A stretch of 64,000 bases of DNA from Diabrotica undecimpunctata (Eukaryota; Arthropoda; Insecta; Coleoptera; Chrysomelidae): the NCBI RefSeq assembly GCF_040954645.1, contig NC_092804.1, forward strand, positions 40,267,753 to 40,331,752. Reading direction: 5' to 3'. Both the position numbers and the translations under genes were made by a program. This document shows, in pieces, positions 1 through 11,667 of this stretch. Position 1 is the stretch's first letter, and every line of letters starts with the position of its first letter. The notes beneath the pieces were generated by a model. That model did no database searches and had not been told where the DNA came from. It saw only the letters and a program-made list of their open reading frames with translations.

Positions 1-2
1 AT

Positions 3-71
3 CATAATATGCGTAATGGAGCATCGCGCAGATCGCATGGTAAAGGTAAAAATTTAAGGTGGGATCCCTAG
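3..71 (+). CDS. Possible C-terminal end of an upstream gene (partial)
   Basis: The first 23 codons of the window are open in frame 3 and stop at TAG 69-71. The peptide is Arg/Lys/Gly/Ser-rich and ends KNLRWDP, with CG-containing codons (cgt, tcg, cgc) that are rare in the surrounding AT-rich DNA. I do not recognise the protein. A possible AATAAA lies at 338-343. If real, this gene ends only about 415 bases before the Msh2 start codon on the same strand. The stretch is short enough to be open by chance. Confidence 0.3.
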   Translation, partial: HNMRNGASRRSHGKGKNLRWDP

Positions 72-486
72 ATCCAAGTAATATTACTAACCAATGTTTT
101 CTAGAATATATACATATATACAATACATGTAATTGTATATATACAATTACAATTGTATTTCTGTAAAACTGAAAATTATAAACATTTTTTTGGACTATTT
201 TCTGTTTTTGTTTGATAAATTTATTTTGATAAAACACAAGATAGCAGAAGAAGAAAAATTTAGCAAGACCCACAGAACGCCAAGATTACATTTAGTTTCC
301 CGCTTTTTGAAATCCATTTAACTCCGTTAACCTCTAAAATAAATGAAAACAAATTTGGTCGTTTTCTTGTAATAGAAATACTTGTGACCGGTTTGTTTTA
401 TTAATGTAGATAAGTCTAGACTATCTTTTTCAAATTGCATAGAGAAAAGTTTCAATTGTGTTTAGGATAATACTGTTAACTTCACA
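72..486 (+). other. Region upstream of Msh2 (5' UTR and promoter side)
   Basis: This AT-rich stretch lies between the possible upstream stop at 71 and the Msh2 ATG at 487. An in-frame TAG at 463-465 closes the Msh2 frame just before the ATG, which supports that start. No clear TATA box at a convincing distance was seen. A candidate polyadenylation signal AATAAA (338-343) would belong to the upstream gene. Confidence 0.4.
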
Positions 487-520
487 ATGACAGATAAAAC
501 TTTCAAAGCTTTAAATTTAG
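487..520 (+). CDS. Msh2: Msh2 coding exon 1 (start codon)
   Basis: The exon encodes MTDKTFKALNL and ends with one base of an Asp codon before the donor G|GTAAAT at 521. The ATG sits in a fair context (ttcacaATGa) and is preceded in frame by TAG at 463-465. MSH2 proteins begin with a short variable tail before the conserved FVRFF-like segment, which here is in exon 2. The exon is too short to find without the downstream homology, so its assignment rests on phase compatibility and sense with exon 2. Confidence 0.75.
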
Positions 521-3301
521 GTAAATATATTTACTACCAAATTTGTGAATTTATTCCTAATCCGCTCTAGCACAATTATTTATTTAATGGGAAAACCTTG
601 TTATATCAAATATTATGCATTGTATTATTACAGTACAAAAGTGATAATACAAGTAAATATAACTACTTAAAAAGAATAAAAAAAAAGGAGTATTTAACAA
701 TAACTACCAGTAATCTATCAATTCTTTGTTGACACACGTTGTATCTCTTAATTTGTTTAATTAAATTTAAAAAATGTCAATATTGAGTTGAGGTAATTCA
801 ATATTCTCCTGATAATCAACTTTAATTTTTACCATAATTTACATTATGAAAACTGGTACAAAATATATTTGTCTTCTAAGCTGACTGGAAGGAGCCCACA
901 GATTCGGATGATAATAAATATCACTAGGCAAATAGGCAACTCTTCATTATACAAGCTATCACACTATTTAGCTTTCTCAGCTAAGTTTTCAGATCACCAA
1001 CATCCTGATAATATCACTATGTTTTTTTTTTAGTATGCAATGTCTGACACTTTTAGAATAACAGTATAATGAATAGTGTATGCATTGTTTTGTCAAAGTT
1101 CCACTTTTTACCTAATAGATCAGTAAATTATCCTAAAATATGGTGATACCCTCCAACCTGTAAGAGTCACCATTGAATTAATTACATTACCTACCCTCCA
1201 CCTCACACTTCACTTTTGGACTTGTGCCGTTGGTTGCTTTTTATTTTTTAGGGTTGAAAACGACCCCTATTAGGAAAAAAAATCATAAGTGTAAATTCAA
1301 GCAATTTGGAATTATTTAATTAAGTATACAGTGATATTAAATTTATATTTCTACTGTTTTAAATTTTTACAATATTTCTACCCTTATAAAAACCAACCCT
1401 TTTCAAGAAATTTGAATAGTTGTAATATTTTTTTTCATTGAAACTGTAAATACAATAGTTTTTTTAATCATGTTATGAATTTATTTTATTTAAGCATAAA
1501 CAAACAACCCTTTTTAATTTGTAAGGATGGGTGAAAGTATGTCTGTGCCTAAATAGCACATTATGTGTATCTTACAATGCTCCGGTACACATTATGTTCT
1601 GATATCTCCTAAAATATGTGATTGGTTTTTTATTCATAATTTGGTTAGCTTTTAAGCTTTGAAGTACTTAGAAAACCATTTTGTAGGTTTGTTTAGAGCT
1701 ATAGTTGAAAGGGCTTGAACGAGTCACTAATCACCAGTGTATGCAAACTTTAAATAGCAATATCTTAATCTATTTTTGTCTTACAGAAAAACAAAAAAAC
1801 CAAAATTAACAGAAAAGCAAAACTTATATTTTTTTACTCTCTAAGATTTTCCGCATCACTAATACATTTTAAGTTATTTTAAAAAAAATACTTTTCAAAA
1901 TTTTAAAAATTTTTCTTTTAACAACACTAGGAATCCTAAGATTTTCTACTTGGCGAAACTAAATTCAAATTCTTACCACTGTGTTTTCTAAATTACCAGA
2001 GCAACTGCATATGTTGCTCTGATGAGACCTAATGAGGTTGAAATATGTATAAGCGGCTTGCAGATGCCCTGCATCAAGATTAAATCTAAAGGTTGTGGCA
2101 TATTTTCATGCACATATAGTTTTCAGCAGGTAGCCTTTCCAGCCGAGCAATGGGACTGCACATTCACATTTTCATAAATAGAACATTTCAGTTTGGTGCT
2201 GTGAAGATGTGTCCTTGCTTTTCCAAATATTTTCTCTTATTTGCATCATGATTTCTTCACCGCGTATGAGTTCAATTAATTTTTCGAAATCCATTTTAAC
2301 TTGTACTATCAAACTGTAAATATCAAACCAAAGAGTATCTTTAAAAAAAGAAGAGGTATCACATTCGTGCAAAAGTCCTAATTGTTTATTACTTCAATTC
2401 AATTAATTGTTTAATTGTCACAAAGCAATGAAAACACATGCATAAATGACAAAATAGCCTCAAAAATTATTTTTTTGAATACTCTATATCAAAATCAAAC
2501 AAATACCTAAATACAACGAGGGGAAACGATGGAATAATAATTCACATTATCCGTACCAACAGGTTTCGACTCGTTCTCTAGCGGTCGGCATCCGTAAAAT
2601 ATTGTTTTCGAATATACTGAATGGAAACGCAATGTGCATGATAATATGCACAACCTTAATACTGCCTTTCTAATTTTTCTTTTACTTTAAATTCATATTT
2701 TTTTAAAAATAAGCACACTTTAAATTGGTTAAACTATCATACATATAAAAAGTAAATTTTAAAACAACTTATTTTATTTGGTGTTTTAATTAGGGGGTGA
2801 TTTTACGATGTTTTAAAAAAAAAGTGACCGACTTTATTTTGAGCATAACTCGCTTGAGCTTAACATTAAAATAACACTTTCAAAAAGTTTTGATGAGTTT
2901 TTCCTGAAAAGTGCTTCATTTATGGGTTATTTCACATTGAAATATTTGATTTGGAATTTGAAAAATAAGAAACTATTTTTTGAGCTACAACTTTGCTTCT
3001 GCTGGGTCTAAAGATTTCATAAGTTACACAATTTTTTTTGTTTTTTAGCTACATTTTTGCTATGAATATTTTTTCGATAAATACTTACTTTTTGAGAAGG
3101 GGTGTTGCTTTCACTCCCGAGTAAAAGCAACCCTGGGCTCAAGTCCAAAGGTGAAGTAGAGGGTAAGAGGAACCTAAATCCAAATTTTCACACAAATCTG
3201 CTGTGACAAGGAAATTTACAAGTTCATCACATACTCTATTGTACTGGTTTTGCTAAAATATTGTTTATTTTGGTTAATTTTAGAATTTGCCTTAGTTAGC
3301 C
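521..3301 (+). other. Msh2 intron 1, first part: no gene; diverged repeats
   Basis: No coding signal was seen. Two related repeat segments lie in opposite orientation, about 1140-1300 and about 3085-3185. They share blocks that read on one strand as caagtccaaaaGTGAAG beside aaaagcaacc. Between them, about 2790-3060, is a stretch with the texture of an insect interspersed repeat, which I cannot classify. Confidence 0.4.
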
Positions 3302-4929
3302 CAGGGGAACAACATTTTAAACAATGGGCCAATTTAAATTTAAAAATTTTTTGGTGGGCTGTACATAAAGTAATACTTTACAATTAATAATTTACAAAAC
3401 TTTATTTATAATAAACATTAGAACAATAATAAAAAAAAGAAGTTAAAAATAAGTAAAGATTTTATATACACATTTTAATGCAAACTAAAACCGAATTTAC
3501 TTGAAATCTTTAATGAGAAATTTGGCATTGTTTTTTTTATACAAGCTGATCAATATCAGCCGGAATAGATTAGGTAGCTACATGTACGCGGCTTTTTAAT
3601 TCTGCCGCACTCATTCTTGATCGGTGGTAATTTTTGATTCATTTCATGGTTGAAAATAATTGTTATCATTGAGATGCTGAGTAGTCATGTCGATAAGAAA
3701 CCAAAAACGCACATCCATTCTTTATTACATAATGTGGAAGGTGTATTTTTTCATATTCAAGAACAATTTTATTTTACATTTTAAGTTGTATACTCTTTTT
3801 AACACGGCCCCTCTACTAAGCCAACATACTTCGGTAATAAAAACCATGTCACCATATGTCGTTTCTAATTCTTTCAAATTTCCCTGGTGAATTATACAAT
3901 GGTTAACGAATATTTTCCTTCCTGTGACCATGACTTTTTAGATGTCTTGAAATAGCCTTACCGATACTCCTACCACAATACTTGACATTGCTTGTGCTTC
4001 ATCTGTCAATATATCTACCAATAATCTTGTCTAATAAAATTTTCCAACATAGACTTTAGTTTATTGTAAGTCTTTGTCAGTTTTAGTCCCTTGCATTAGA
4101 ATCAGTAAACCCAATTCTTTGGTAATATTAAATCAGGAAATACTAGGAAATGCTCTTTTTGTAACAGTAGCCATTACTGCTGTATTTGATACAATAGCTT
4201 GATTTTTAAACATAGCCTGTTGTTTTCTTAAGTTTTTCTCCATTTCATTAAACTTATCTATCCGAAGCTGCCCTGTTAAGTTTGTATATTGTTGTTCATG
4301 TTTTCTATCGTAATGCCTTTTTATGTTATATTGTTTTAATGTCGACACAGTCTCAAAGCATATTAAGAATACATCTTTATCTTTGACGAAAATGAAAAAT
4401 AATCAAATTTTCAATTTTCTTGAAAATACCTGTGCTCATCCACAACCTTTTTGAATAAAAAACACTAATATTACCTTTTGGACAATAATATTACACTCAC
4501 GCTTTTCAAGAAACACCAGAGTTGCTAAAATTGCTAGTTAACAGCTTACCAGTCTGACTGATTGCGTGATAGACTTTTATTTTGGGACAGCGAGTGCGAA
4601 TGTACCTATATATCTCTTTCACTGCCCCTCCAGGCAGTGTGTGATATAATCAGTCAATTTCAAATTTCCAGAGTGCTCAGATGTCATCAAAATATAAATT
4701 ATATCAAACTACATAAATAAAAATAGTATATTACTTATTATATTTTATATTATATTAATTTACTATATTAGTGTATGTATTTTTATATTATATTCGGTTG
4801 TATTTATATATTATATTATATATTTATATTTTATAATATATATATATTTTATAACAATATATTGATGGGGGAACTACTTTACCGATCGAATAAGCATGTT
4901 TAAAGGGCCGCAAGCATTGCGCATCCCCG
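3302..4929 (-). mobile_element. Decayed hAT-family DNA transposon with 8-bp target duplication
   Basis: On the minus strand, about 4350-4130 encodes a segment like the start of GTF2IRD2/ZBED-type hAT transposases (KQYNIKRHYDRKHEQQY). About 3930-3725 encodes a later conserved part (CIIHQGNL, then YGDMVFITEVCWLSRGAVLK and KIKLFLN). Most of the transposase between and after these is lost or scrambled, so it is inactive. The ends are CAGGGGAACAAC at 3302 and, inverted, CGGGGATGCGC at 4929. They are flanked by the same 8 bases, AGTTAGCC, at 3294-3301 and 4930-4937; an 8-bp duplication is the hAT hallmark. It lies in Msh2 intron 1. Confidence 0.75.
4725..4860. repeat. A/T-only low-complexity tract
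   Basis: About 130 bases consist almost only of A and T in irregular tatatt units, near the right end of the hAT element. No coding potential. Confidence 0.6.
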
Positions 4930-5463
4930 AGTTAGCCTATGTCTAGATTTTAAGGCAGATTGTCCACTGTACTTTTAATACAACAATGTATCTTAATCGG
5001 ATGTGATTTATTTGGATTAGATCTTCCAACTACTTTTGAAATCCTTTTTGAAGTATTGTTAATTCCAATTGACTCTAAACTTTAAATTGATAGTTTTCTA
5101 TCCTCATCTATTCTGATTTTTGGTTCCTCAGATTTAGACTTCATCACATTGTAAAGCATTAAATTTGAAGCTCTTATATTTATTTTATTTAAAATAGTTT
5201 CAGCATTATCTCTTAACAGCTTCCTTTTCCCTTAAATATTCAATCGAATTTGGCATTCTCAGTAATACTGGAATACTCTAAAATGCAAGATGGCATCCAG
5301 TACACAAGAAAACAAGTGATTGATTTTGAATCACCACTGCTCTAAACTCAGCATGACCACTATTGTAACTGATAATCTTTAACTTTGAAGTCTGTCTTAC
5401 ATGATTCACATAAATTATTATTAATTATTAGTTAAATTATGTACTTATATAATATATTTTCAG

Positions 5464-5513
5464 ATATTACTCAACAGCAAGAGTTTGTCAGATATTTTAG
5501 AAATCTTCCAGAG
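5464..5513 (+). CDS. Msh2: Msh2 coding exon 2
   Basis: Bounded by ttttcAG at 5462-5463 and the donor GAG|GTAAGTA at 5514. Together with the last base of exon 1 it encodes DITQQQEFVRYFRNLPE, which matches the conserved FVRFF segment near the start of MSH2. It enters in phase 1 and leaves in phase 0, as needed by exons 1 and 3. The following intron is about 50.7 kb, by far the longest here. Confidence 0.9.
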
Positions 5514-6405
5514 GTAAGTATTTTGTATTTTATGCATTATTTTTTAACAAGTTGGTTGAACTGTTGACTATTAATTGATTAGTCGCTGGTTAATCGTGGT
5601 GACAAATAATTGATCCATAGGGCGAAGAAATAACTGTTAGACGAAATCTCTTCACACATTCTTTATTGTGCTCTTATGGTAACATATGGAAATATACTGC
5701 ATGTATAAAATTGTAAAGGCTTTGCCCACAGCTTACAGGGTTGCCGTCTTGGGAAATTAAAACTTATGGCTAAGAATTTACATCGAATATAATATTTTTT
5801 AGAATAAATCTTAGAATAATATATTTTTAAACACAAGTTACTGCCAAAATAAACATCAAACTAAATAACGAGCCAAGAAACTCCTATCAATTTATTGGTT
5901 TTTTAAGCATACATGCTTCACGCTCTTCAGGTAGCTCTTCCCATCTCACCTTACTGGTGATCCATAGGTCGATCCGATACACCATTCTAATTTAAGTGGC
6001 AAATCGATTTGGATTTTAAACCACTATGTTAAACTTTTTGTTTCCTAGCCGCAGATCGAACCATCACTACACTAGACCTCTTACAGTGAAGTGAAAGAAC
6101 TTCCTTGGTTTAGTCCACGCGAATATCAAATAAATCTTAATATCCATAATAAATAGCAACCTATACTTCAGCCACTAATTCTTTTAAATTAGACACTGAT
6201 TTTATTTCCTATTTTAATTTTTTTATATGTGCAGTTTAAAATTTTAAATAAAGTAAACATAAATATATATGTAAAGTAACTCAATACTGACTGAGTTATC
6301 TATTTTGTAATAGAAAAATAATTTAGATATATGTTTACATATGTCTCTTTATACAAATATCCACTTCGCAAGGGCTTAAAAAATTTGATGGGTAAAATGT
6401 TGAAT
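5514..6405 (+). other. Start of Msh2 intron 2: no gene recognised
   Basis: AT-rich with no coding signal. A somewhat GC-richer patch at about 5925-6115 reads on the minus strand as a tRNA B-box-like GGTTCGATC near 6055, so a SINE remnant is possible but unproven. Confidence 0.3.
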
Positions 6406-6665
6406 ACCATGTTGAATACTTTGCTTCACCACTGCCTGATGTTCATGGTTTGAAGATCTTCCTCTATATCCTCTATCCACCTTTTATTGGGCCTACCTCT
6501 TGTCTTATTTGCTTGGGGTTTTAATCTCTGGATTACTTCTACAGCTCGATTATCTGGCATTCTTTTTAAGTGGCCAAGCCAGTTTGGTCTTTGTGACTTT
6601 ACAAATCTAACGATATCTGCGCTTTGCAGTAATTCATCCAGCTCTGCATTAATTCATTTTTATTC
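6405..6665 (-). mobile_element. LINE 3'-end fragment
   Basis: The minus strand encodes the conserved tail that follows reverse transcriptase in many insect non-LTR elements: RPNWLGHLKRMPDNRAVEVI, then GRPNKRWIEDIEEDL. Both parts read without a stop over about 70 codons. No RT core is present, so this is a 5'-truncated copy. Confidence 0.7.
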
Positions 6666-8030
6666 TTCATGAACCTTCGCTATTTTTGAATATTTGTTAT
6701 GTGTTAAAAATAGGTGTTTTTAAAAACATTTGGATAAACTGAGTAATGTGCATAGTTATGCAACTAGAAAAAACTCCATTATACTATCTTTCGTTTTGTA
6801 GATTAACGAAGACCCAGAATTCATATAAATAAGTATATCAGTTTAAAGCTTTTTACCATGTTACTGTAAAATTGTTATTATTTTTTAGACAGCAACCTTA
6901 AATGGTTCTTTCATATCGATTTGTTAAGTAAGAAACTAGCCTCAGCCTCCTATGTAATTTGCAATAAGATCTGTTTCGGAGGAAATCAATTTAGCATCTT
7001 CCAAAATAACATATTTTGCTTTGTTAAATCATGTTATCATTATTAAAATATATAATGTTATCATTATTAAACAATACCAAGGTAATTTAATGTGTGAAAA
7101 TTACAAAAGATGTCATTTAAAATATTGTGCAATAGTGTGTGACCTCACTACTACATAACACTCATATTCGATGGCCAGCTAGCTCATGCGATCTAAATAA
7201 AGTTGACTGTATCATTATTTATTTTGATTTTGTGTTTAGTTCAGTATATACATACAAATTTTGTGTACCTTCATTACCACTTTTTTGTATCTTTTTAAAC
7301 ATTTGAAATATCAAACTCTGGAGTATAAGTTGATTAACCTGTACCTACGTGTAATAAAAGATAATTAAAACTTATTTTATAAAGGATATCTATGTTAACA
7401 AAATAACTGTACCAAAAATCAATAAATTTAAATTAACTTCACAATTTTATTTATGATTAAAGATTATAACATAATTTTATCATCTCTTTATAATTACTAT
7501 AATTAAATTAACCAAATTATATAAAAACACTTAAAATTAAAAGTCTTTCCTATACAACTACATTCAAATGTTGCGTGAAGAAGCGGTCTTGACTACGTCA
7601 TGCGCGACGCGAACCGATTTTGGAACATTATGTATCATACCTTGTGTTCATTGTACCATGGTACAAGATTGATACATAAAAATTACAGAGATTTGTTTAC
7701 GAATTAAAATCGAACACACACCCCAGAACGTCGTTAACTCTTTCGTCTTTTAATAGCTATGAATCGGCAATATTTCCGGCTGTAACAATGTTACGTAAAG
7801 TCCTTTCAGACCAAAGCGACAATACCGACTGGGCGACTGAGGACTAATGATAAAAAGTTCGCATCATCGAATCACAAATCGCAAACTTTACACATTCCAA
7901 AAACCGATTGCCTCTCCTCTTGCCGGCCAACATGTATCTTCCCTTTTCCCCTCAAGGGCGTCTGGTGTCTCAGCATTATTTACGTAATATTTTACAGTGG
8001 CGTTACTAACGAAAAATAGTATGATGAATA
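6666..8030 (+). other. Msh2 intron 2, no gene recognised
   Basis: AT-rich up to about 7560, then a GC-richer stretch (7565-8010) with CG dinucleotides and a short palindrome around ttgtaccatggtacaa. The second part could be an LTR or untranslated part of the Gypsy relic to its right, but no matching second LTR was found. Confidence 0.3.
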
Positions 8031-8037
8031 CTTATAT

Positions 8038-8116
8038 GACTTCGTACATTGAATATTTATATTAAGAATGACTTCCTACATTGAATACTTGTATTAAGAA
8101 TGACTTTCTACATTCG
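8038..8116. repeat. 32-bp tandem repeat, about 2.4 copies
   Basis: The unit begins gacttcctacattgaat and recurs at 8038, 8070 and 8102 with few changes. A single related copy (acttcctacattgaatactt) lies at about 9767, on the other side of the Gypsy relic, so the unit probably belongs to that element. Confidence 0.6.
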
Positions 8117-8119
8117 GCC

Positions 8120-9720
8120 ATCCTGTTACGAATCCGACTCGGATTCTGACTGGTTTTCTATCCATGGCTTCATATATTCAGCGCACGTTGATGTGCTCAG
8201 TGGGCCTTCATGACATCCTGATTTTTTCACATCATATCTGTCATTTTACTTAACATCTACTACCACATATGGTCCTAGATATTTCTTAATCAGCTTGAGT
8301 CCACCACCAAACTGTGTTCTCTTAATTGCCATTAAGTCTCCTTTTCTATACATTCTCGACTTTTTTCTTCGTAAGTCCTACCTACGCTTCTTGTTCTCCT
8401 GAATTTTGATTAACTGGCGTCTACTCTCGTTCCTTAACATCTCTCTAACTTCATCATATTGTTTGATCATTTCCTGCTCTATTATTTCTTTCATGCTTAG
8501 ATCTTCATTATTTTTCATCTTCGTCCCAAAAAGCACTTCGAATGGCGTAGCATCGATGCTTCTTTGATAAGTTGAATTAAAAAACTGTTGCAATTTATAA
8601 ATATGCTTATATCACTTCGTCGGTTCCTCTATATACTCAATTTTATTAATACTGGGATTAACGTTCTATTGACACGTTCTATTTGTCCATTGCCCCTTGG
8701 CATACCTGTTGTAATCTTAATATGCTTAATTTCTTCACTCTTACAATACTCTTCGAACTCGTTCAAAATCCTTCTGTTGCCTCTTCGTACATTCTATGAC
8801 TTCTTTCGCCATGGTTGATTTTGTAGGATAAAACCATGCGAATTTAGAAAAATCGTCGATTTTCGAAAATCAAAATCGTGATCAACATGAAATATTTGTA
8901 AAGGTCCCATTAAAGGATTTTTAATATCGGATGTAACCAAAACTTCTTTTTGCCTTCTTTTCTACTTCCAAGTATACATTTAATACAATTTCTTATACAA
9001 TGCTCGACTTTTTCTTAGGAATATAAGGTTACATAAGTCTTTTTTGCATACAATAATTCGATCTTCGGTTATGGTATCCTTTGCTTATTTTAGTATATTG
9101 TTTCCAAGAACAACCTCAACGTCTAGTAATCCTTTTGGGATTACATGAAATAAAATATGAACATCTTCGCCTTTAATTTTCACTATTTATTTAAAAGAAG
9201 TTAAAGTTTTAACCTTAATACCTCCTAATCCATTTAAATCTACTATATTCTTCATATGAAGGACGTCGTCAAAGTGCTTTTCAAAAATATCTTCTCGCAT
9301 TGCACTTATGTCGCTTCCTGTATCAAACAATGCACGTAATGATATTTTTTTTAATTTTAAGGTCACGGAGTTTTTGTATACCACGTCAATGACATTTACC
9401 TGACCAGTAGTCGAAGGTCTATCTTCTTTAGCCTTGAATTGAGAAGAAACGTGTCCAAATTGGTTGCATTTGAAACATTTCATTCCCTTGGCTTTATCAG
9501 GGCAATCTCTCGATCTGAATCCTCGATTTTCACAATTATAACATTGTTCTTCTTTCTTAATTCTATTTTCCGGCATTCTTCTGTCATCTCTAGCTTCATT
9601 GTTTATATAATCTCGTCTGGCTTCATAGTTTCTGCCATCTCGTCGTACTTCATTGATTCTGTCATCTGCGTCTCGTCTGCTTTTTAACGAGTTCATACAA
9701 TTTAATAAATCTCTTAAGTA
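8120..9720 (-). mobile_element. Gypsy-type LTR retrotransposon relic (nucleocapsid, protease, integrase part)
   Basis: Reading down the minus strand, 9696-9187 encodes a Gag end with two CCHC zinc knuckles (CYNC..., CFKC...) and an aspartic protease with LFDTGSD. The first knuckle has Phe for the zinc-binding His and the second lacks its last Cys. About 8950-8380 holds integrase remnants, including TYQRSIDATPFEVLFGTKM in the C-terminal half, broken by stops. Reverse transcriptase and RNase H are absent, so the element suffered an internal deletion and is dead. No pair of LTRs was identified. Confidence 0.75.
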
Positions 9721-10065
9721 GTTTGCACCATAAAGCGTTACTTTGTTAAAAAATATTAATAATTACTTCCTACATTGAATACTTATATAGCAGATATTTA
9801 TGAGTCTTTCTCCATTACTCTTTATTGTAATATCTCCATATATTCCTCGTACTCTACTACGTATTTGTTTGAAAAGCTTTTTCTCTTAGAGTAGCGGTCA
9901 TTTACAACATCGCAACAAATTATTCTTTCTATTTTTCTCAATAGAATCGTTATGTAGGAAACCAATATTAAATAATAAGGAAAATTATTAACAGACATAT
10001 ATTTTTTATTTAATTCTAGCTAAAATAAGTTAATACACCAAAAATACTATTTTTAAATCTAACAT
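9721..10065 (-). other. 3' side of nested gene B; no other gene
   Basis: AT-rich region between the Gypsy relic and the stop codon of gene B. It includes the presumed B 3' UTR and polyadenylation signal. Confidence 0.4.
10005..10010 (-). terminator. Polyadenylation signal AATAAA of gene B
   Basis: The plus strand reads tttatt, so AATAAA on the minus strand, about 55 bases after the stop codon of gene B. This spacing is normal for a short 3' UTR. Confidence 0.5.
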
Positions 10066-11667
10066 TTAACATCCAATAACTTTCTCTTTTAATTTTTTCG
10101 CCCCTTCTTTCACCTTATGAGCTCCATTCCGTATTTTTAAAGCAGCTTTCTTCCACCAAGGTAATTCTTCAGGTACTTCTGGAGGAACAGAATTATCATG
10201 ATCTACTTGAACCTCGTGTATGTGAATTACATCATGATGGTGTGGTTCTTCAACACCATCTTGATCTGGAACAACGCTGGGGACAGCATTTACTTCTTCA
10301 TAATAATCAGGTCTTATGACTTCTATTTCTTGTTGTTCTTGAGATGAAGATTGTAGTTGTTGGTTTGGTATGGGAATTGGTTCTTCTTCTTGGAATTGAT
10401 CGTCATACCCTGATTCTTGGCCTATTATTTCTTGTTCTTGTTGATAACTATGTGAGTGAGTGTGGTGTGGTACTTCTTGAACATGTACTTCATGTCTTGT
10501 ATAGTGATGGGTGTGGGGTTCTTGTATTTCTAAGTATTCTTGGTGACCGTAACCGTCATGATGATGGTCTAGCACGTGACTGTCAGTAATATCATGATGA
10601 CCATAACTAAGCGGTTCGTCAAAGCTGGTGTGGTGGCTTCCTCTATGTATGACTTCAATATCATGGTTATCATATCCAGAATGTAAAATATCATGATTGT
10701 GATCGTGATGATCATATCCGGAATGCGAAGAACTTATATGACCATGTCCGCCATATCCAGTTATTTCCTGTTCTTGAATATCATATCCAGAAATGTGGTG
10801 GTTATCGTGAGTGCCATATCCTGTTTGGATTTCTTGTTCTTGATAATCATGGCCTGAAACACGATGACTATTACGACCTCCATATCCAGATTGAATTTCT
10901 TGTTCTTGATTATCATATATTGAAGAATGGTGACTACCGCGGCCACCATATCCACTTTGAATCTCTTGTTCTTGTTCTTGATAACCATTATTGCTACTGC
11001 CCCCTTCATAAACGGTTGTATGTGAATAACTGTCAACATGATTATCTGATGGTTTTTGCTCTACTACTTTCGTATGTTTGAAGTTGCCTAAGTTTTTAAG
11101 AGCTGTTATTAAAGTATCCCCTTCATTTTCTGCCTCTTGTATAGATTTTGGTTGTGGTATAAATTGATCTTGGTCTGTTATTCCAAAGGAGGATCCCCCT
11201 GTTGTAGTATGCGTCGTTATCACTGTCCTATTTCGTACAATTGTCCTATGTCCACTTTGAAATATCGATGCTTCTGGTTGGATGTTATGAAATATACTGG
11301 TGTCAACATCAGGTTGTTGTGATGTCTTAGTTGTCTTTGTTCTCCTTGTTTCATGTTCTTTTTTAGCTCTTTCAACACCTTCTTCAATTTTCGCTAAAAG
11401 TTTATCCAAAATTATGGCTTGAATTTTAGCTATTTGTTTATCATTTAAACCAAGATCAGTTTGTAGATAATATCTGGAGTATCCTCTGCTGAATTCTTGA
11501 GTAACGTTCTTTTTAACATCGTTAATGAGTTGTTGTCGCATTTCGGGTACATTCAGTCTATCTGTACCACAAAATCCTATGATGGCAGCTTCTAATTTAT
11601 TTGATAGCTTATCCTCAATAAATTTAACCTTTGTGGAAATGTCCTTTGGTAGATGATCATCATTGCC
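10066..11667 (-). CDS. Gene B last exon: His/Tyr/Gly-rich domain and cationic tail
   Basis: Begins after the acceptor tttttAG (phase 0) and ends at TAA 10066-10068; 533 residues. It opens with a charged helical region of about 120 residues that contains one Cys (GFCGTD). A middle part repeats short blocks such as YQEQEIQSGYGG with changes, at least four times. Next come His/Asp-rich stretches (GYDHHDHNHD), then an acidic Gln/Glu-rich part. The end is a lysine-rich amphipathic segment running from PWWKKAALK to the final VIGC. The His-rich blocks could bind metal ions (inference). I know no family with this exact order. The open frame of over 500 codons in AT-rich DNA leaves little doubt that it is coding. 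Confidence 0.8.
   Translation of the reverse strand, partial: GNDDHLPKDISTKVKFIEDKLSNKLEAAIIGFCGTDRLNVPEMRQQLINDVKKNVTQEFSRGYSRYYLQTDLGLNDKQIAKIQAIILDKLLAKIEEGVERAKKEHETRRTKTTKTSQQPDVDTSIFHNIQPEASIFQSGHRTIVRNRTVITTHTTTGGSSFGITDQDQFIPQPKSIQEAENEGDTLITALKNLGNFKHTKVVEQKPSDNHVDSYSHTTVYEGGSSNNGYQEQEQEIQSGYGGRGSHHSSIYDNQEQEIQSGYGGRNSHRVSGHDYQEQEIQTGYGTHDNHHISGYDIQEQEITGYGGHGHISSSHSGYDHHDHNHDILHSGYDNHDIEVIHRGSHHTSFDEPLSYGHHDITDSHVLDHHHDGYGHQEYLEIQEPHTHHYTRHEVHVQEVPHHTHSHSYQQEQEIIGQESGYDDQFQEEEPIPIPNQQLQSSSQEQQEIEVIRPDYYEEVNAVPSVVPDQDGVEEPHHHDVIHIHEVQVDHDNSVPPEVPEELPWWKKAALKIRNGAHKVKEGAKKLKEKVIGC

Noticed and set aside
133..321. Open frame of 62 codons before Msh2
   Set aside because: Low-complexity Ile/Leu/Phe/Lys composition typical of AT-rich chance frames, no family likeness; it overlaps the presumed Msh2 upstream region.
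10344..10589. Hydrophobic open frame on the + strand
   Set aside because: It is the complement of the His/Gln-rich coding part of gene B; Val/Leu richness follows from reading CAC/GAA-type codons backwards.
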